From positions 4,278,001-4,342,000 of the forward strand of contig NZ_JAUSWY010000001.1 of NCBI RefSeq assembly GCF_030815585.1: a stretch of 64,000 bases of DNA. The letters run 5' to 3'. Positions 53,520 through 61,641 of the stretch are shown one piece after another. How positions within the stretch are numbered: the stretch's first letter is position 1; the number at the start of each line of letters is the position of its first letter. A program made the translations under genes and the position numbers. A model generated the notes under the pieces. It saw only the letters and a program-made list of their open reading frames with translations. It ran no database searches and was not told where the DNA came from. Source of the stretch: Arthrobacter pascens (GTDB lineage: Bacteria; Actinomycetota; Actinomycetes; Actinomycetales; Micrococcaceae).

Positions 53520-55829
53520 ATGGTGAACACAACCTCCACGGCCGAGGCAACCACACCGCCGTCGTCCTTTTCCCTGTCCAGCGTCCGGCTGCTGGACAGC
53601 GATTTCAAGAATGCCCAGGACGCCGACGTCCGGTACGTTCTCAGCCTGGACGCTGACCGGCTGTTCGCGCCGTTCCGCCGGGAAGCGGGACTTCCGACGC
53701 CGGCCCCTGGCTACGGCGGCTGGGAAACCGACGGCCTGGATGGCCACATCGGCGGCCACTATCTTTCTGCCTGCGCGCAGCTTTTCGCCGCCACGGGCGA
53801 CCCGCGCCTGGGCACATGCCTGGATTACGCGCTGGGGATCCTGGCGGAATGCCAGGCCGCAGCCGGCACGGGCTATCTGGGCGGAGTTCCCGGCGGCCGC
53901 CGGCTCGGCGAGGAACTCGCCGCAGGCACGGTGGACGCCGACCTGTTCACCCTCAACGGCCGCTGGGTGCCCCTGTACAACCTGCACAAGACCTTCGCCG
54001 GGCTGCTCGACGCCTATGCCTACGCCGGCGCCGGGCACGCGCTTCCCATGCTGACATCCTTGGCCGACTGGTGGCTGGGCATCTCCGCCAGGCTGACGGA
54101 CGAGGTTTTCGAGGCGATCCTGCACACCGAGTTCGGCGGCCTGAACGACACCTTCGCCGCGCTGGCGCAGCTCACCGGCCGGGCTGAGTATCTCCGCGAG
54201 GCCCGCCGCTTCTCCCACCGCGCCATCCTGGACCCCCTGGCCGGCAAGCGGGATGAACTGGACGGGCTGCACGCCAACACCCAGATCCCCAAGGTCGTGG
54301 GCTACGAGCGGTGTGCCGCCGCCACCGGCGAAGAACAGTACACCCGGGCTTCGGACTTCTTCTGGGAGACGGTCCTGACCCGTCGGACTGTGTCGATCGG
54401 CGGGAACAGCGTCCGCGAACACTTCCACCCCGCCAACGACTTCACCCCCATGATCGAAGACGCCCAGGGCCCGGAAACCTGCAACACCTACAACATGCTC
54501 AAACTCGCCAAGCTCCGCTTCGAACGGACCTCGGACCCGGCCGCGGTGGACTTCTACGAGCGGGCCACCTACAACCACATCCTGTCCTCCCAGCACCCGG
54601 GGCGCTGCGGCTTTGTCTACTTCACCCCCATGCGCCCCGGCCACTACCGCGTCTACTCCAAGGCGCAGGAATCCATGTGGTGCTGCGTGGGCTCCGGCCT
54701 GGAGAACCACGCCCGCTACGGCGAACTCATCTACAGCCACACCCCGGACGACCTTCTGGTCAACCTCTACATCGCCTCCGAACTGGACTGGGACGAGCGG
54801 GGTGTGCGGGTCCGGCTGGAAACAGACTTCCCCCGCTCGGACACCGCCACCCTGCACATCACTGCGGCCACGCCCACCGAGTTCACGCTCCGGCTCCGCC
54901 GTCCCGGCTGGGCCACGGGCATGGAGGCCGACGTCGACGGGCAGCCTGCGGACACAGCGTCACCTTCCGGCGCGGGCAAGGACATGGCCATCCACCGCAG
55001 CTGGGAGGGCACCACTGTGGTCACTGTGCGCCTGGCGGCCGCGGTCCGGGCCGAAACTTTGCCGGACGGCTCGCCGTGGGTCTCGTTCCTCTACGGCCCG
55101 GTAGTCCTTGCGTCCCGCGGAGGCCGCTACGGCGTTCCCTCATTCGAAGCGCCGGACGAACGCATGGGGCACGTCGCCTCGGGTCCCACCCTTCCCTTGG
55201 CCTCCACTCCGGTGGTGACGGCACCCAACCCGGCGGACGCCGTCGTACTTCTTGACCGGAAGGCGCTCACCGCCGAACTGGCTGCCCGGCTGGAGGGCGA
55301 ACAGCTCAGCATCCCCCTGGAGCCCTTCTCTGGCATCCACAACGAGCGCTACACCGTCTACTGGCCCAGCGGGGCGTCGGCAGAGCAGAGGCGCGCCGAA
55401 CTGGCGGCACTGGACGCGGAATCGGAGGGCGCAGAGCTGGTTATCGACGAGGTGACGGCGGGTGAACAGCAGCCCGAATCCGACCATTTCTTCGCCGGGG
55501 ACGGGACACGCGCGGACGGTGCGGACGGTCTGCATTGGCGCAGCGCGACCGGCTGGTTCTCGTATGTCCTCAAGGATCCTGCCCGCGAAGGAACCCTGCT
55601 GCGGGTCCGTTTCCGTCCGGCATCGGGCCGGGGTCACATCCTGCGCGTCAACGGAACTGAGCTCGTGGAGCCGACCGAATTGCACACCGCCGGAGCCGAG
55701 GTACACGAGTTTCCGGTTACTGACGGGATGCGCAGCTCCGACGGCGGCCAGCTCGAATTCTCCGTCCATGCGCTGCCGGGCCTCCGGACCGGAGACCTCC
55801 TGTCCGTTGAACTGTTGAAGGGGCGGTGA
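53520..55829 (+). CDS. GH127 glycoside hydrolase (beta-L-arabinofuranosidase-like)
   Basis: A 769-residue intracellular enzyme with no signal peptide. It has an (alpha/alpha)6 barrel (about 20-430) and beta-sandwich domains to the C-terminus. The zinc-cysteine centre of GH127 is kept: Glu319 and Cys321 in GPETCNTYN, and Cys388-Cys389 in MWCCVGSG, one of which would be the cysteine nucleophile. GH127 enzymes release L-arabinofuranose from short oligosaccharides. In this operon it would act on imported arabinosides, placing the pathway downstream of that sugar or its linked galactose. Confidence 0.88.
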   Translation: MVNTTSTAEATTPPSSFSLSSVRLLDSDFKNAQDADVRYVLSLDADRLFAPFRREAGLPTPAPGYGGWETDGLDGHIGGHYLSACAQLFAATGDPRLGTCLDYALGILAECQAAAGTGYLGGVPGGRRLGEELAAGTVDADLFTLNGRWVPLYNLHKTFAGLLDAYAYAGAGHALPMLTSLADWWLGISARLTDEVFEAILHTEFGGLNDTFAALAQLTGRAEYLREARRFSHRAILDPLAGKRDELDGLHANTQIPKVVGYERCAAATGEEQYTRASDFFWETVLTRRTVSIGGNSVREHFHPANDFTPMIEDAQGPETCNTYNMLKLAKLRFERTSDPAAVDFYERATYNHILSSQHPGRCGFVYFTPMRPGHYRVYSKAQESMWCCVGSGLENHARYGELIYSHTPDDLLVNLYIASELDWDERGVRVRLETDFPRSDTATLHITAATPTEFTLRLRRPGWATGMEADVDGQPADTASPSGAGKDMAIHRSWEGTTVVTVRLAAAVRAETLPDGSPWVSFLYGPVVLASRGGRYGVPSFEAPDERMGHVASGPTLPLASTPVVTAPNPADAVVLLDRKALTAELAARLEGEQLSIPLEPFSGIHNERYTVYWPSGASAEQRRAELAALDAESEGAELVIDEVTAGEQQPESDHFFAGDGTRADGADGLHWRSATGWFSYVLKDPAREGTLLRVRFRPASGRGHILRVNGTELVEPTELHTAGAEVHEFPVTDGMRSSDGGQLEFSVHALPGLRTGDLLSVELLKGR

Positions 55830-55913
55830 CTTTAGCGGCGGCGCTGGCCTTCTCCTGCTTACCCCGCACTGGTGTTACCCGCCGCTGTCAGAGCCCCACC
55901 GTAAGCTGGAGCC

Positions 55914-57020
55914 ATGCCGAGTAACTGGGACAGCCTGGACGCCAGCCTCCGGGAATCCGTACAGGAGAACGTGGAGCTCTACGAGCGCGTCCGACCTGCC
56001 CTGAAGCTGGTCACCAAGGACGTTCTCTATATCCTCCGCGACATGCTGAAGGACACCGAGGTCACTCCGCTGTTTGTCACGGGCCGCACCAAGTCCGTGG
56101 AGTCGTTCCGGGAGAAGATTTCCCGCATCGAGGATCCGCTGGAGCCGGGCGGACCGCCCGCGCTGAAATTCCCGGACCCCTTCCGCACCCTCAATGACAT
56201 GGTGGGCGTGCGCGTCATCACCAAGCTGCCCGCAGAGAACGCGTCCGTGGCCAACCTGATCAAGCGCCAGCGCCAGGTCTTTGACTGCCGCGGGGACCGG
56301 GAGAAGGACATTGGCTCCATCGAATCCGGCACGTACGGCTACTCGAGCCGGCACCTCATCCTGCGCACCATTCAGAACGAGGCGGTCAAGGAGTACCAGC
56401 GGGTCTTCAATCCGGACGTCCAGCCCAACGGCAGCTACTTTTTCGAATGCCAGATCCGCACGGTGTTCGCCCACGCGTGGAGCGAGATTGAGCACGATAT
56501 CCGGTTCAAGGCCGAGGACCCGCGCGCCTGGACACCACACTTCGACCGGCAGTTCACCGCTACGGCCGCCATGCTGGAGACCGTGGAAGGTGCCTTCGCG
56601 GACCTGCACGAACGCTACGAGGAAGTCCGCAGCTACTGGGACATGGACGGGGAGGGCGCGGCACAGCTGACCCCCAACCGGATCCGCGACGTCTGGCGTA
56701 CGCTGCTTCCGCACGTGGACCGTAAAGTGGATGATGACTGGGGCTGGGCCGCCGAGCTCATGGCGGCGCACGGCCTCAACCAGACCGTCCAGCTGGCCGG
56801 CCTGCTCAGTGCCAACCGGATTACCGAGGTCCGCAAGGCGCTGGACCACCGCTACTCCCCCGGCCCGGACCGCCTGCTGGACGACCTCCTGCTGTGGCAG
56901 TACGGCCCCAAACACATTGACCTCACCGCCGAGGCGCCCGACGCCGTTCCGCATCCGCGGCGCGACAGCCTCCTCCGGCGGCTGAAACAGATCGAGCGCT
57001 ACCGCCAGACCAAGAAATAG
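55914..57020 (+). CDS. RelA/SpoT-domain (p)ppGpp synthetase (small alarmone synthetase type)
   Basis: A 368-residue cytosolic protein with a RelA/SpoT synthetase domain (about 40-215): GRTKSVESFREKI, NDMVGVRVI (Asp for metal), GYSSRHLIL and FECQIRTVFAHAWSEIEHD (catalytic Glu). There is no HD hydrolase, TGS or ACT domain, so only synthesis is expected. The C-terminal 150 residues are helical and unassigned. A toxic toxSYNTH/CapRel-like enzyme is conceivable, but no antitoxin-sized partner is adjacent. It lies 5 nt before the SulP gene. Confidence 0.83.
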   Translation: MPSNWDSLDASLRESVQENVELYERVRPALKLVTKDVLYILRDMLKDTEVTPLFVTGRTKSVESFREKISRIEDPLEPGGPPALKFPDPFRTLNDMVGVRVITKLPAENASVANLIKRQRQVFDCRGDREKDIGSIESGTYGYSSRHLILRTIQNEAVKEYQRVFNPDVQPNGSYFFECQIRTVFAHAWSEIEHDIRFKAEDPRAWTPHFDRQFTATAAMLETVEGAFADLHERYEEVRSYWDMDGEGAAQLTPNRIRDVWRTLLPHVDRKVDDDWGWAAELMAAHGLNQTVQLAGLLSANRITEVRKALDHRYSPGPDRLLDDLLLWQYGPKHIDLTAEAPDAVPHPRRDSLLRRLKQIERYRQTKK

Positions 57021-57025
57021 GTTCC

Positions 57026-58519
57026 ATGCAGCCCCTGCAGCTCCAGTCCGTCCGGGCCACCCTCCGCTCACCCCGCCGGCTCAAAACTGAAGCCCTTGCA
57101 GGACTGGTGGTTGCACTGGCGCTGATTCCGGAGGCCATCGCCTTCTCGGTGATTGCCGGCGTTGATCCGCGGATCGGACTCTTTGCCTCCTTCACCATGG
57201 CCGTCACAATCTCCTTTGTGGGCGGCCGGCCCGCCATGATCTCCGCGGCGACGGGCGCCGTGGCGCTGGTCATCGCCCCGCTGATGCGGAGCCACGGCCT
57301 GGACCACCTGATCGCGGCCGTGATCCTGGCAGGGGTCTTCCAGATCCTCCTGGCCGTCCTGGGTGTCACCAGGCTGATGCGCTTCATTCCCCGCTCGGTG
57401 ATGGTGGGCTTCGTTAATGCCCTGGCCATCCTGGTGTTCATGGCACAGATTCCCGAGCTGATCGGCGTGCCGTGGATGGTCTATCCGCTCGTGGCCATTG
57501 GCCTGGTCATTGTGGTGCTCCTGCCCAGGCTTACCACGGCGGTTCCCTCACCGCTGGTGGCCATTGTGGTGCTCACCCTTTTTGCCGTGCTGGCCGGGGT
57601 GGACGTGCCCACGGTCCAGGACAAGGGCCAGCTGCCGGAAAGCCTTCCGTCACTGTTTTTCCCCAACGTGCCGCTGACCTGGGAGACCTTCCAGGTCCTG
57701 GCGCCGTTCTCGCTGTCGATGGCGTTGGTGGGGCTGCTGGAATCGCTCATGACAGCCAAGCTGGTGGACGACATTACGGACACCCGCTCCAACAAGACCC
57801 GCGAATCCTGGGGCCAGGGCGTGGCGAATATCGTCACCGGTTTCTTTGGGGGCATGGGCGGCTGCGCGGTGATCGGCCAGACGATGATCAACGTCAAGGG
57901 GTCCGGCGCGCGGAGCCGCGTGTCCACCTTCCTGGCCGGCGTCTTCCTGCTGGTGCTCGTTGTGGTGCTGGGCGACGTCGTGGGCCTCATCCCCATGGCA
58001 GCCCTGGTGGCAGTGATGATCTTCGTCTCCGCCATCACCTTCGACTGGCACTCCATTGCTCCCCGGACCCTGCGTCGGATGCCCAGGTCAGAGACCGCCG
58101 TCATGCTGATCACGGTGGGCGTGGTGTCGGCCACGCACAACCTGGCCATCGGCGTGGGCGCGGGAGTCCTGGCCGCGATGGCCATGTTCGCGCGGCGGGT
58201 GGCCCACTTTGTCACCGTGGAGCGCACCGTGGTGGAGCTCAACGGCCAGAACGTGGCCACCTACACCGTGGACGGCGAGCTGTTCTTCGCCTCCTCCAAC
58301 GACCTCTACACGCAGTTCGAATACGCCCTTGACGCCGAGCCGGACATCAGCCACGTAGTGGTGGACCTGCATGCCTCGCACCTGTGGGACGCCTCCACCA
58401 TCGCTGTCCTGGACGCCGTCACGGAGAAGTATCGCCGGCACGGACGGGCAGTGGAGCTGATCGGGCTGAACTCAGCCAGCATCCAGATGCGCGAGCGCCT
58501 GGCGGGCAAGCTCAACTGA
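57026..58519 (+). CDS. SulP-family anion transporter with STAS domain
   Basis: A 497-residue inner-membrane protein: 12-14 hydrophobic segments including LVVALALIPEAIAFSVIAGV and the SulP-type GGMGGCAVIGQTMIN, then a C-terminal STAS domain (about 400-497) with VVDLHASHLWDASTIAVLD. SulP transporters move sulfate, bicarbonate or dicarboxylates. It starts 5 nt after the alarmone synthetase gene, so the two are likely one transcript. No carbonic anhydrase or sulfate gene is adjacent. Confidence 0.9.
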   Translation: MQPLQLQSVRATLRSPRRLKTEALAGLVVALALIPEAIAFSVIAGVDPRIGLFASFTMAVTISFVGGRPAMISAATGAVALVIAPLMRSHGLDHLIAAVILAGVFQILLAVLGVTRLMRFIPRSVMVGFVNALAILVFMAQIPELIGVPWMVYPLVAIGLVIVVLLPRLTTAVPSPLVAIVVLTLFAVLAGVDVPTVQDKGQLPESLPSLFFPNVPLTWETFQVLAPFSLSMALVGLLESLMTAKLVDDITDTRSNKTRESWGQGVANIVTGFFGGMGGCAVIGQTMINVKGSGARSRVSTFLAGVFLLVLVVVLGDVVGLIPMAALVAVMIFVSAITFDWHSIAPRTLRRMPRSETAVMLITVGVVSATHNLAIGVGAGVLAAMAMFARRVAHFVTVERTVVELNGQNVATYTVDGELFFASSNDLYTQFEYALDAEPDISHVVVDLHASHLWDASTIAVLDAVTEKYRRHGRAVELIGLNSASIQMRERLAGKLN

Positions 58520-58526
58520 TCCCACG

Positions 58527-59558
58527 TCAGAGGGGAGGGGCCGTCGATTCCCGGACCACCAGGTGGGTGGCAAGCTCCACCCGGCGGGAATCCGGAACCT
58601 CGCCGCGCAGCTGCCGCAGCACGATCCGCAGGGCAGCCCGGCCGATCTCCCGGAGTGGCTGCGCTACCGACGTGAGGGCGGGCACCGCCTCTGCGGCCAG
58701 GCTGGTCCCGTCGAAGCCCACCACGCTCAGGTCCTGCGGAATTCGGATATTCTGCCGCCGGGCCTCGGCCAGCACGCCAAGGGCGATGCTGTCATTCGCC
58801 GCGAATATTGCCGTCGGCCGCGCGTCGAGTTGGAACAGGGCGTTCAGGCCGCGGGCACCGTGGTCCGCCTGGAATGCACCTGCGAGGATGTACTGGTCCT
58901 CCACCGGGACTCCGTGTGACCGGAGGGCGGCGAGGTAGCCGTGCAGCCGCGCCTGGTTGCACTCAACGGTGTCAGGGCCGCCCAGGTACGCGATCCTTCG
59001 GTGCCCCAGCTCCAGGAGGTGCGCCGTGGCGTCCTTTCCTCCGGCCCAGTCCGTGGCTCCGATGCTTACCACCTCTTCCGACGGCGGGTTGAGGGGATCG
59101 ATGACCACCACCGGAATGCCCCGGCGGTGGAAGGCGTCAAGGGAGGCGTCACCAAAGGCCGACGTCACAACGATCATGCCGCAGCGGCCCTCGTCCACGA
59201 TCCGCTGGGCGCGCTGCTCCGGATTCAGCGGTGAGGCGCCCCGGATTCCAGAGACATAAAGCAGGACTTCGACGCCGGAGAGTTCCGCGCACTCCAGGAT
59301 GCCGTTGAGCACCTCAACGCTGTAGGCGGAGTTGAGGGAATCCAGGACCACCTCCACTGAAGGCTTTTCCGCCAGGGTCCGGCGCTGCTGAAGCGGAGAT
59401 TTGTAGCCTGTGCGCGCCAGCACGGCCAGCACCCTGGCCCGGGTCTCCGCCGAGACGTCCCTGCGGCCGTTGATGACTTTGGAAACGGTCGGTGCGGACA
59501 CTCCGGCCTCCCGGGCGACGGCGGCCAACGTCAGCCTGGCTTGGTCTTTGACCGTCAT
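58527..59558 (-). CDS. LacI-family repressor
   Basis: A 343-residue regulator with the LacI helix-turn-helix (LAAVAREAGVSAPTVSKVIN, about 11-30) and hinge, then a periplasmic-binding-like sugar sensor with FAANDSIALGVL and VVGFDGTSLA. It is divergent from the Gfo/Idh-ThuA-Gfo/Idh operon, with two identical CGAAATATTTCG operators between them. It would repress that operon and possibly itself until an inducer sugar is present. Confidence 0.92.
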   Translation of the reverse strand: MTVKDQARLTLAAVAREAGVSAPTVSKVINGRRDVSAETRARVLAVLARTGYKSPLQQRRTLAEKPSVEVVLDSLNSAYSVEVLNGILECAELSGVEVLLYVSGIRGASPLNPEQRAQRIVDEGRCGMIVVTSAFGDASLDAFHRRGIPVVVIDPLNPPSEEVVSIGATDWAGGKDATAHLLELGHRRIAYLGGPDTVECNQARLHGYLAALRSHGVPVEDQYILAGAFQADHGARGLNALFQLDARPTAIFAANDSIALGVLAEARRQNIRIPQDLSVVGFDGTSLAAEAVPALTSVAQPLREIGRAALRIVLRQLRGEVPDSRRVELATHLVVRESTAPPL

Positions 59559-59575
59559 GCCGGCTCCTTGTTCTT

Positions 59576-59587
59576 CGAAATATTTCG
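59576..59587. promoter_or_regulatory. LacI-type operator, site 1 (CGAAATATTTCG)
   Basis: A perfect 12-bp palindrome 18 nt upstream of the LacI start codon. It is identical to site 2 at 59666-59677, with centres 90 bp apart. The central CG-rich edges and AT core suit a LacI-family dimer. Confidence 0.8.
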
Positions 59588-59611
59588 TTCCGATGCGTTT
59601 GGCTGAAGCCC

Positions 59612-59640
59612 TTGACCGGTTGCGGTTGCCACATTAGATT
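59612..59640 (+). promoter_or_regulatory. Promoter of the Gfo/Idh-ThuA operon
   Basis: TTGACC (59612-59617), a 17-nt spacer and TAGATT (59635-59640), near consensus for the primary sigma factor. It lies between the two operators, so looping or binding at either would block it. Predicted start near 59647 gives a leader of about 59 nt containing site 2. Confidence 0.75.
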
Positions 59641-59665
59641 TTATCCCACTGGCGGAAGCTATGCC

Positions 59666-59677
59666 CGAAATATTTCG
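59666..59677. promoter_or_regulatory. LacI-type operator, site 2 (CGAAATATTTCG)
   Basis: A second perfect copy about 20 nt downstream of the predicted transcription start and 28 nt before the first Gfo/Idh start codon. Together with site 1 it flanks the promoter. Confidence 0.8.
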
Positions 59678-59705
59678 AGAAATCCTGGCATCAAGAGGAT
59701 AAACA

Positions 59706-60914
59706 ATGACCACCCCCCAACCGCTGCGTATCGGCATGATCGGCTACGCATTTATGGGTGCCGCACACTCCCATGCCTGGCGCACGGCTCCGCGGTTCTT
59801 CGACCTGCCGCTGGAGCCCCAGCTCACTGCAGTGGCAGGCCGCAACGCCAGCGGTGTCCAGGCGGCGGCCCGCAAGCTGGGCTGGGCGTCGTCGGAGACG
59901 GACTGGCGGCGGCTGATTGAACGCGACGACATCGACCTGATCGACATTTGCACCCCTGGCGACACCCATGCGGAGATCGCAATCGCCGCTTTGGATGCCG
60001 GCAAGCACGTACTCTGCGAGAAGCCCCTGGCCAACTCCGTGTCCGAGGCCGAGCGCATGACGGAGGCAGCTGACGCAGCAGCCAAGAACGGCGTGTTCTC
60101 GATGTGCGGCTTCACCTACCGCCGCACGCCGGCGCTGTCGCTGGCCAAACGGATGGTGGAGCAGGGCCGCCTGGGCAGCATCCGGCACGTCCGCGCGCAG
60201 TACCTGCAGGACTGGCTCAGCGACGAAAACGCCCCCATGACCTGGCGCCTGGACAAGTCAAAGTCCGGATCCGGATCCCTCGGTGACATCGGCGCCCACA
60301 GCATCGACGCCGCCCAATGGGTCACCGGCAGGAAGATCAGCGGCGTCTCCGCCCTGCTCGAGACCTTCGTCCCTGAGCGGCCCCTTGCAGGCGACCTCGT
60401 GGGCCTCGGCGGCCACGGAGACGCTACCGGTAACGCCCCTCGGGCAGCGGTCACCGTGGACGACGCGGCCATCTTCACCGCAAGGTTCGACAGCGGTACT
60501 GCTTCCGCCGGCGCCAACTCCTCCAGTCCGATCGGCGTGTTCGAAGCCACCCGGTACGCCCTGGGCCGGAAGAACGCGATGCGGCTGGAGGTCAACGGCA
60601 CCAAGGGCTCGCTGGCCTTCGACTTCGAAGACATGAACGTCCTCTCCTTCTACGACGCCGCCGAGGGTCCCGACGCCGGCTTCCGGCGGATCATGGTCAC
60701 CGAGCCCGAGCACCCGTACGTGGGCAGTTGGTGGCCCACCGGCCACGGCCTCGGCTACGAACACGGCTTCACTCACCAGGTGGTGGACCTGGTGAACGCC
60801 GTCGCGGAACGGCGCCAGCCGGAGCCGTCGTTCGCCGATGCTCTCCAGGTCCAGCGTGTGCTGGCCGCGGTGGAGGCGAGCGCCGCCTCCGCCAGCCGCT
60901 GGCAAGAAGTTTGA
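59706..60914 (+). CDS. Gfo/Idh/MocA-family oxidoreductase (first)
   Basis: A 402-residue NAD(P)-dependent enzyme. IGMIGYAFMGAAHSHAW (cofactor loop), CEKPLANS (catalytic Lys-Pro), CGFTYRRTPALSLAKR, YLQDWLSD and GSGSLGDIGAHSID are typical of the sugar/inositol dehydrogenase group. From memory the YRRTPA, YLQDW and PERPL blocks resemble the levoglucosan-dehydrogenase-like branch of Arthrobacter, but the substrate is unproven. AGAGGA precedes the ATG. First gene of the LacI-controlled operon. Confidence 0.9.
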   Translation: MTTPQPLRIGMIGYAFMGAAHSHAWRTAPRFFDLPLEPQLTAVAGRNASGVQAAARKLGWASSETDWRRLIERDDIDLIDICTPGDTHAEIAIAALDAGKHVLCEKPLANSVSEAERMTEAADAAAKNGVFSMCGFTYRRTPALSLAKRMVEQGRLGSIRHVRAQYLQDWLSDENAPMTWRLDKSKSGSGSLGDIGAHSIDAAQWVTGRKISGVSALLETFVPERPLAGDLVGLGGHGDATGNAPRAAVTVDDAAIFTARFDSGTASAGANSSSPIGVFEATRYALGRKNAMRLEVNGTKGSLAFDFEDMNVLSFYDAAEGPDAGFRRIMVTEPEHPYVGSWWPTGHGLGYEHGFTHQVVDLVNAVAERRQPEPSFADALQVQRVLAAVEASAASASRWQEV

Positions 60915-60942
60915 ACGCATAACAACCCAACAGAGGAATTTC

Positions 60943-61641
60943 ATGACAGGCAGGAAAACCGCCCTGGTGGTCCGCGGCGGGTGGGACGGGCACCAGCCGG
61001 TGGAGGCTACTGACCGTTTCATCCCCTTCCTCAAGGACAACGGCTACGGCGTCCGGGTGGAGGAGTCCCCCAAGATCTACGCCGACGCCGACTATATGAC
61101 GGGCGTGGACCTGATCATGCAGTGCATGACCATGTCCACCATCGAGCGGGACGAATTCGAGGGGTTGCGCACCGCCGTCGAAAACGGCACGGGGCTGGCT
61201 GGCTGGCACGGCGGAATCGCCGATTCCTACCGCAACACCTCGGACTACCTGCACCTGATCGGCGGCCAGTTCGCGTGCCACCCGGGCAAGCATCCGGACG
61301 AGTGCGCCGGAGGGCAGTCGGACAACTACGTGCCGTACACGGTCAATATGCTTCCCGCCGCGGCAGAACATCCCATCACGCGCGGCATCAGTGACTTTGA
61401 CCTCGTGACGGAGCAGTACTGGGTGCTCTCGGACAACTACATCGACGTTCTGGCCACCACCACCCAGAAAGTGCGCCCGTGGGATCCGTGGAACCGCGAG
61501 GTCACCTCCCCGGCTGTCTGGACCCGACAGTGGGGCCAGGGCCGGATCTTCGTCTGCACCCCCGGGCATAACGTGAAGGTCCTTGAGGACACCAACGTCA
61601 GCACCATGATCGAAAGGGGCCTGCTGTGGGCCAGCCGCTGA
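60943..61641 (+). CDS. ThuA-domain protein
   Basis: A 232-residue protein of the ThuA/trehalose-utilisation fold (class I glutamine-amidotransferase-like). ALVVRGGWDGHQPVEATDRF begins the fold, GLAGWHGGIADSYR is the characteristic WHGG block, and VWTRQWGQGRIFVCTPGHN lies near the end. ThuA proteins have been linked to 3-keto-disaccharide metabolism beside Gfo/Idh dehydrogenases. AGAGGA precedes the ATG at 60943. It overlaps the next gene by 16 nt. Confidence 0.88.
   Translation: MTGRKTALVVRGGWDGHQPVEATDRFIPFLKDNGYGVRVEESPKIYADADYMTGVDLIMQCMTMSTIERDEFEGLRTAVENGTGLAGWHGGIADSYRNTSDYLHLIGGQFACHPGKHPDECAGGQSDNYVPYTVNMLPAAAEHPITRGISDFDLVTEQYWVLSDNYIDVLATTTQKVRPWDPWNREVTSPAVWTRQWGQGRIFVCTPGHNVKVLEDTNVSTMIERGLLWASR

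Noticed and set aside
52815..54857. A 680-codon minus-strand open frame over the lactonase and GH127 genes
   Set aside because: It is antisense to two recognised genes and has the repetitive Val/Gly composition of a shadow frame.
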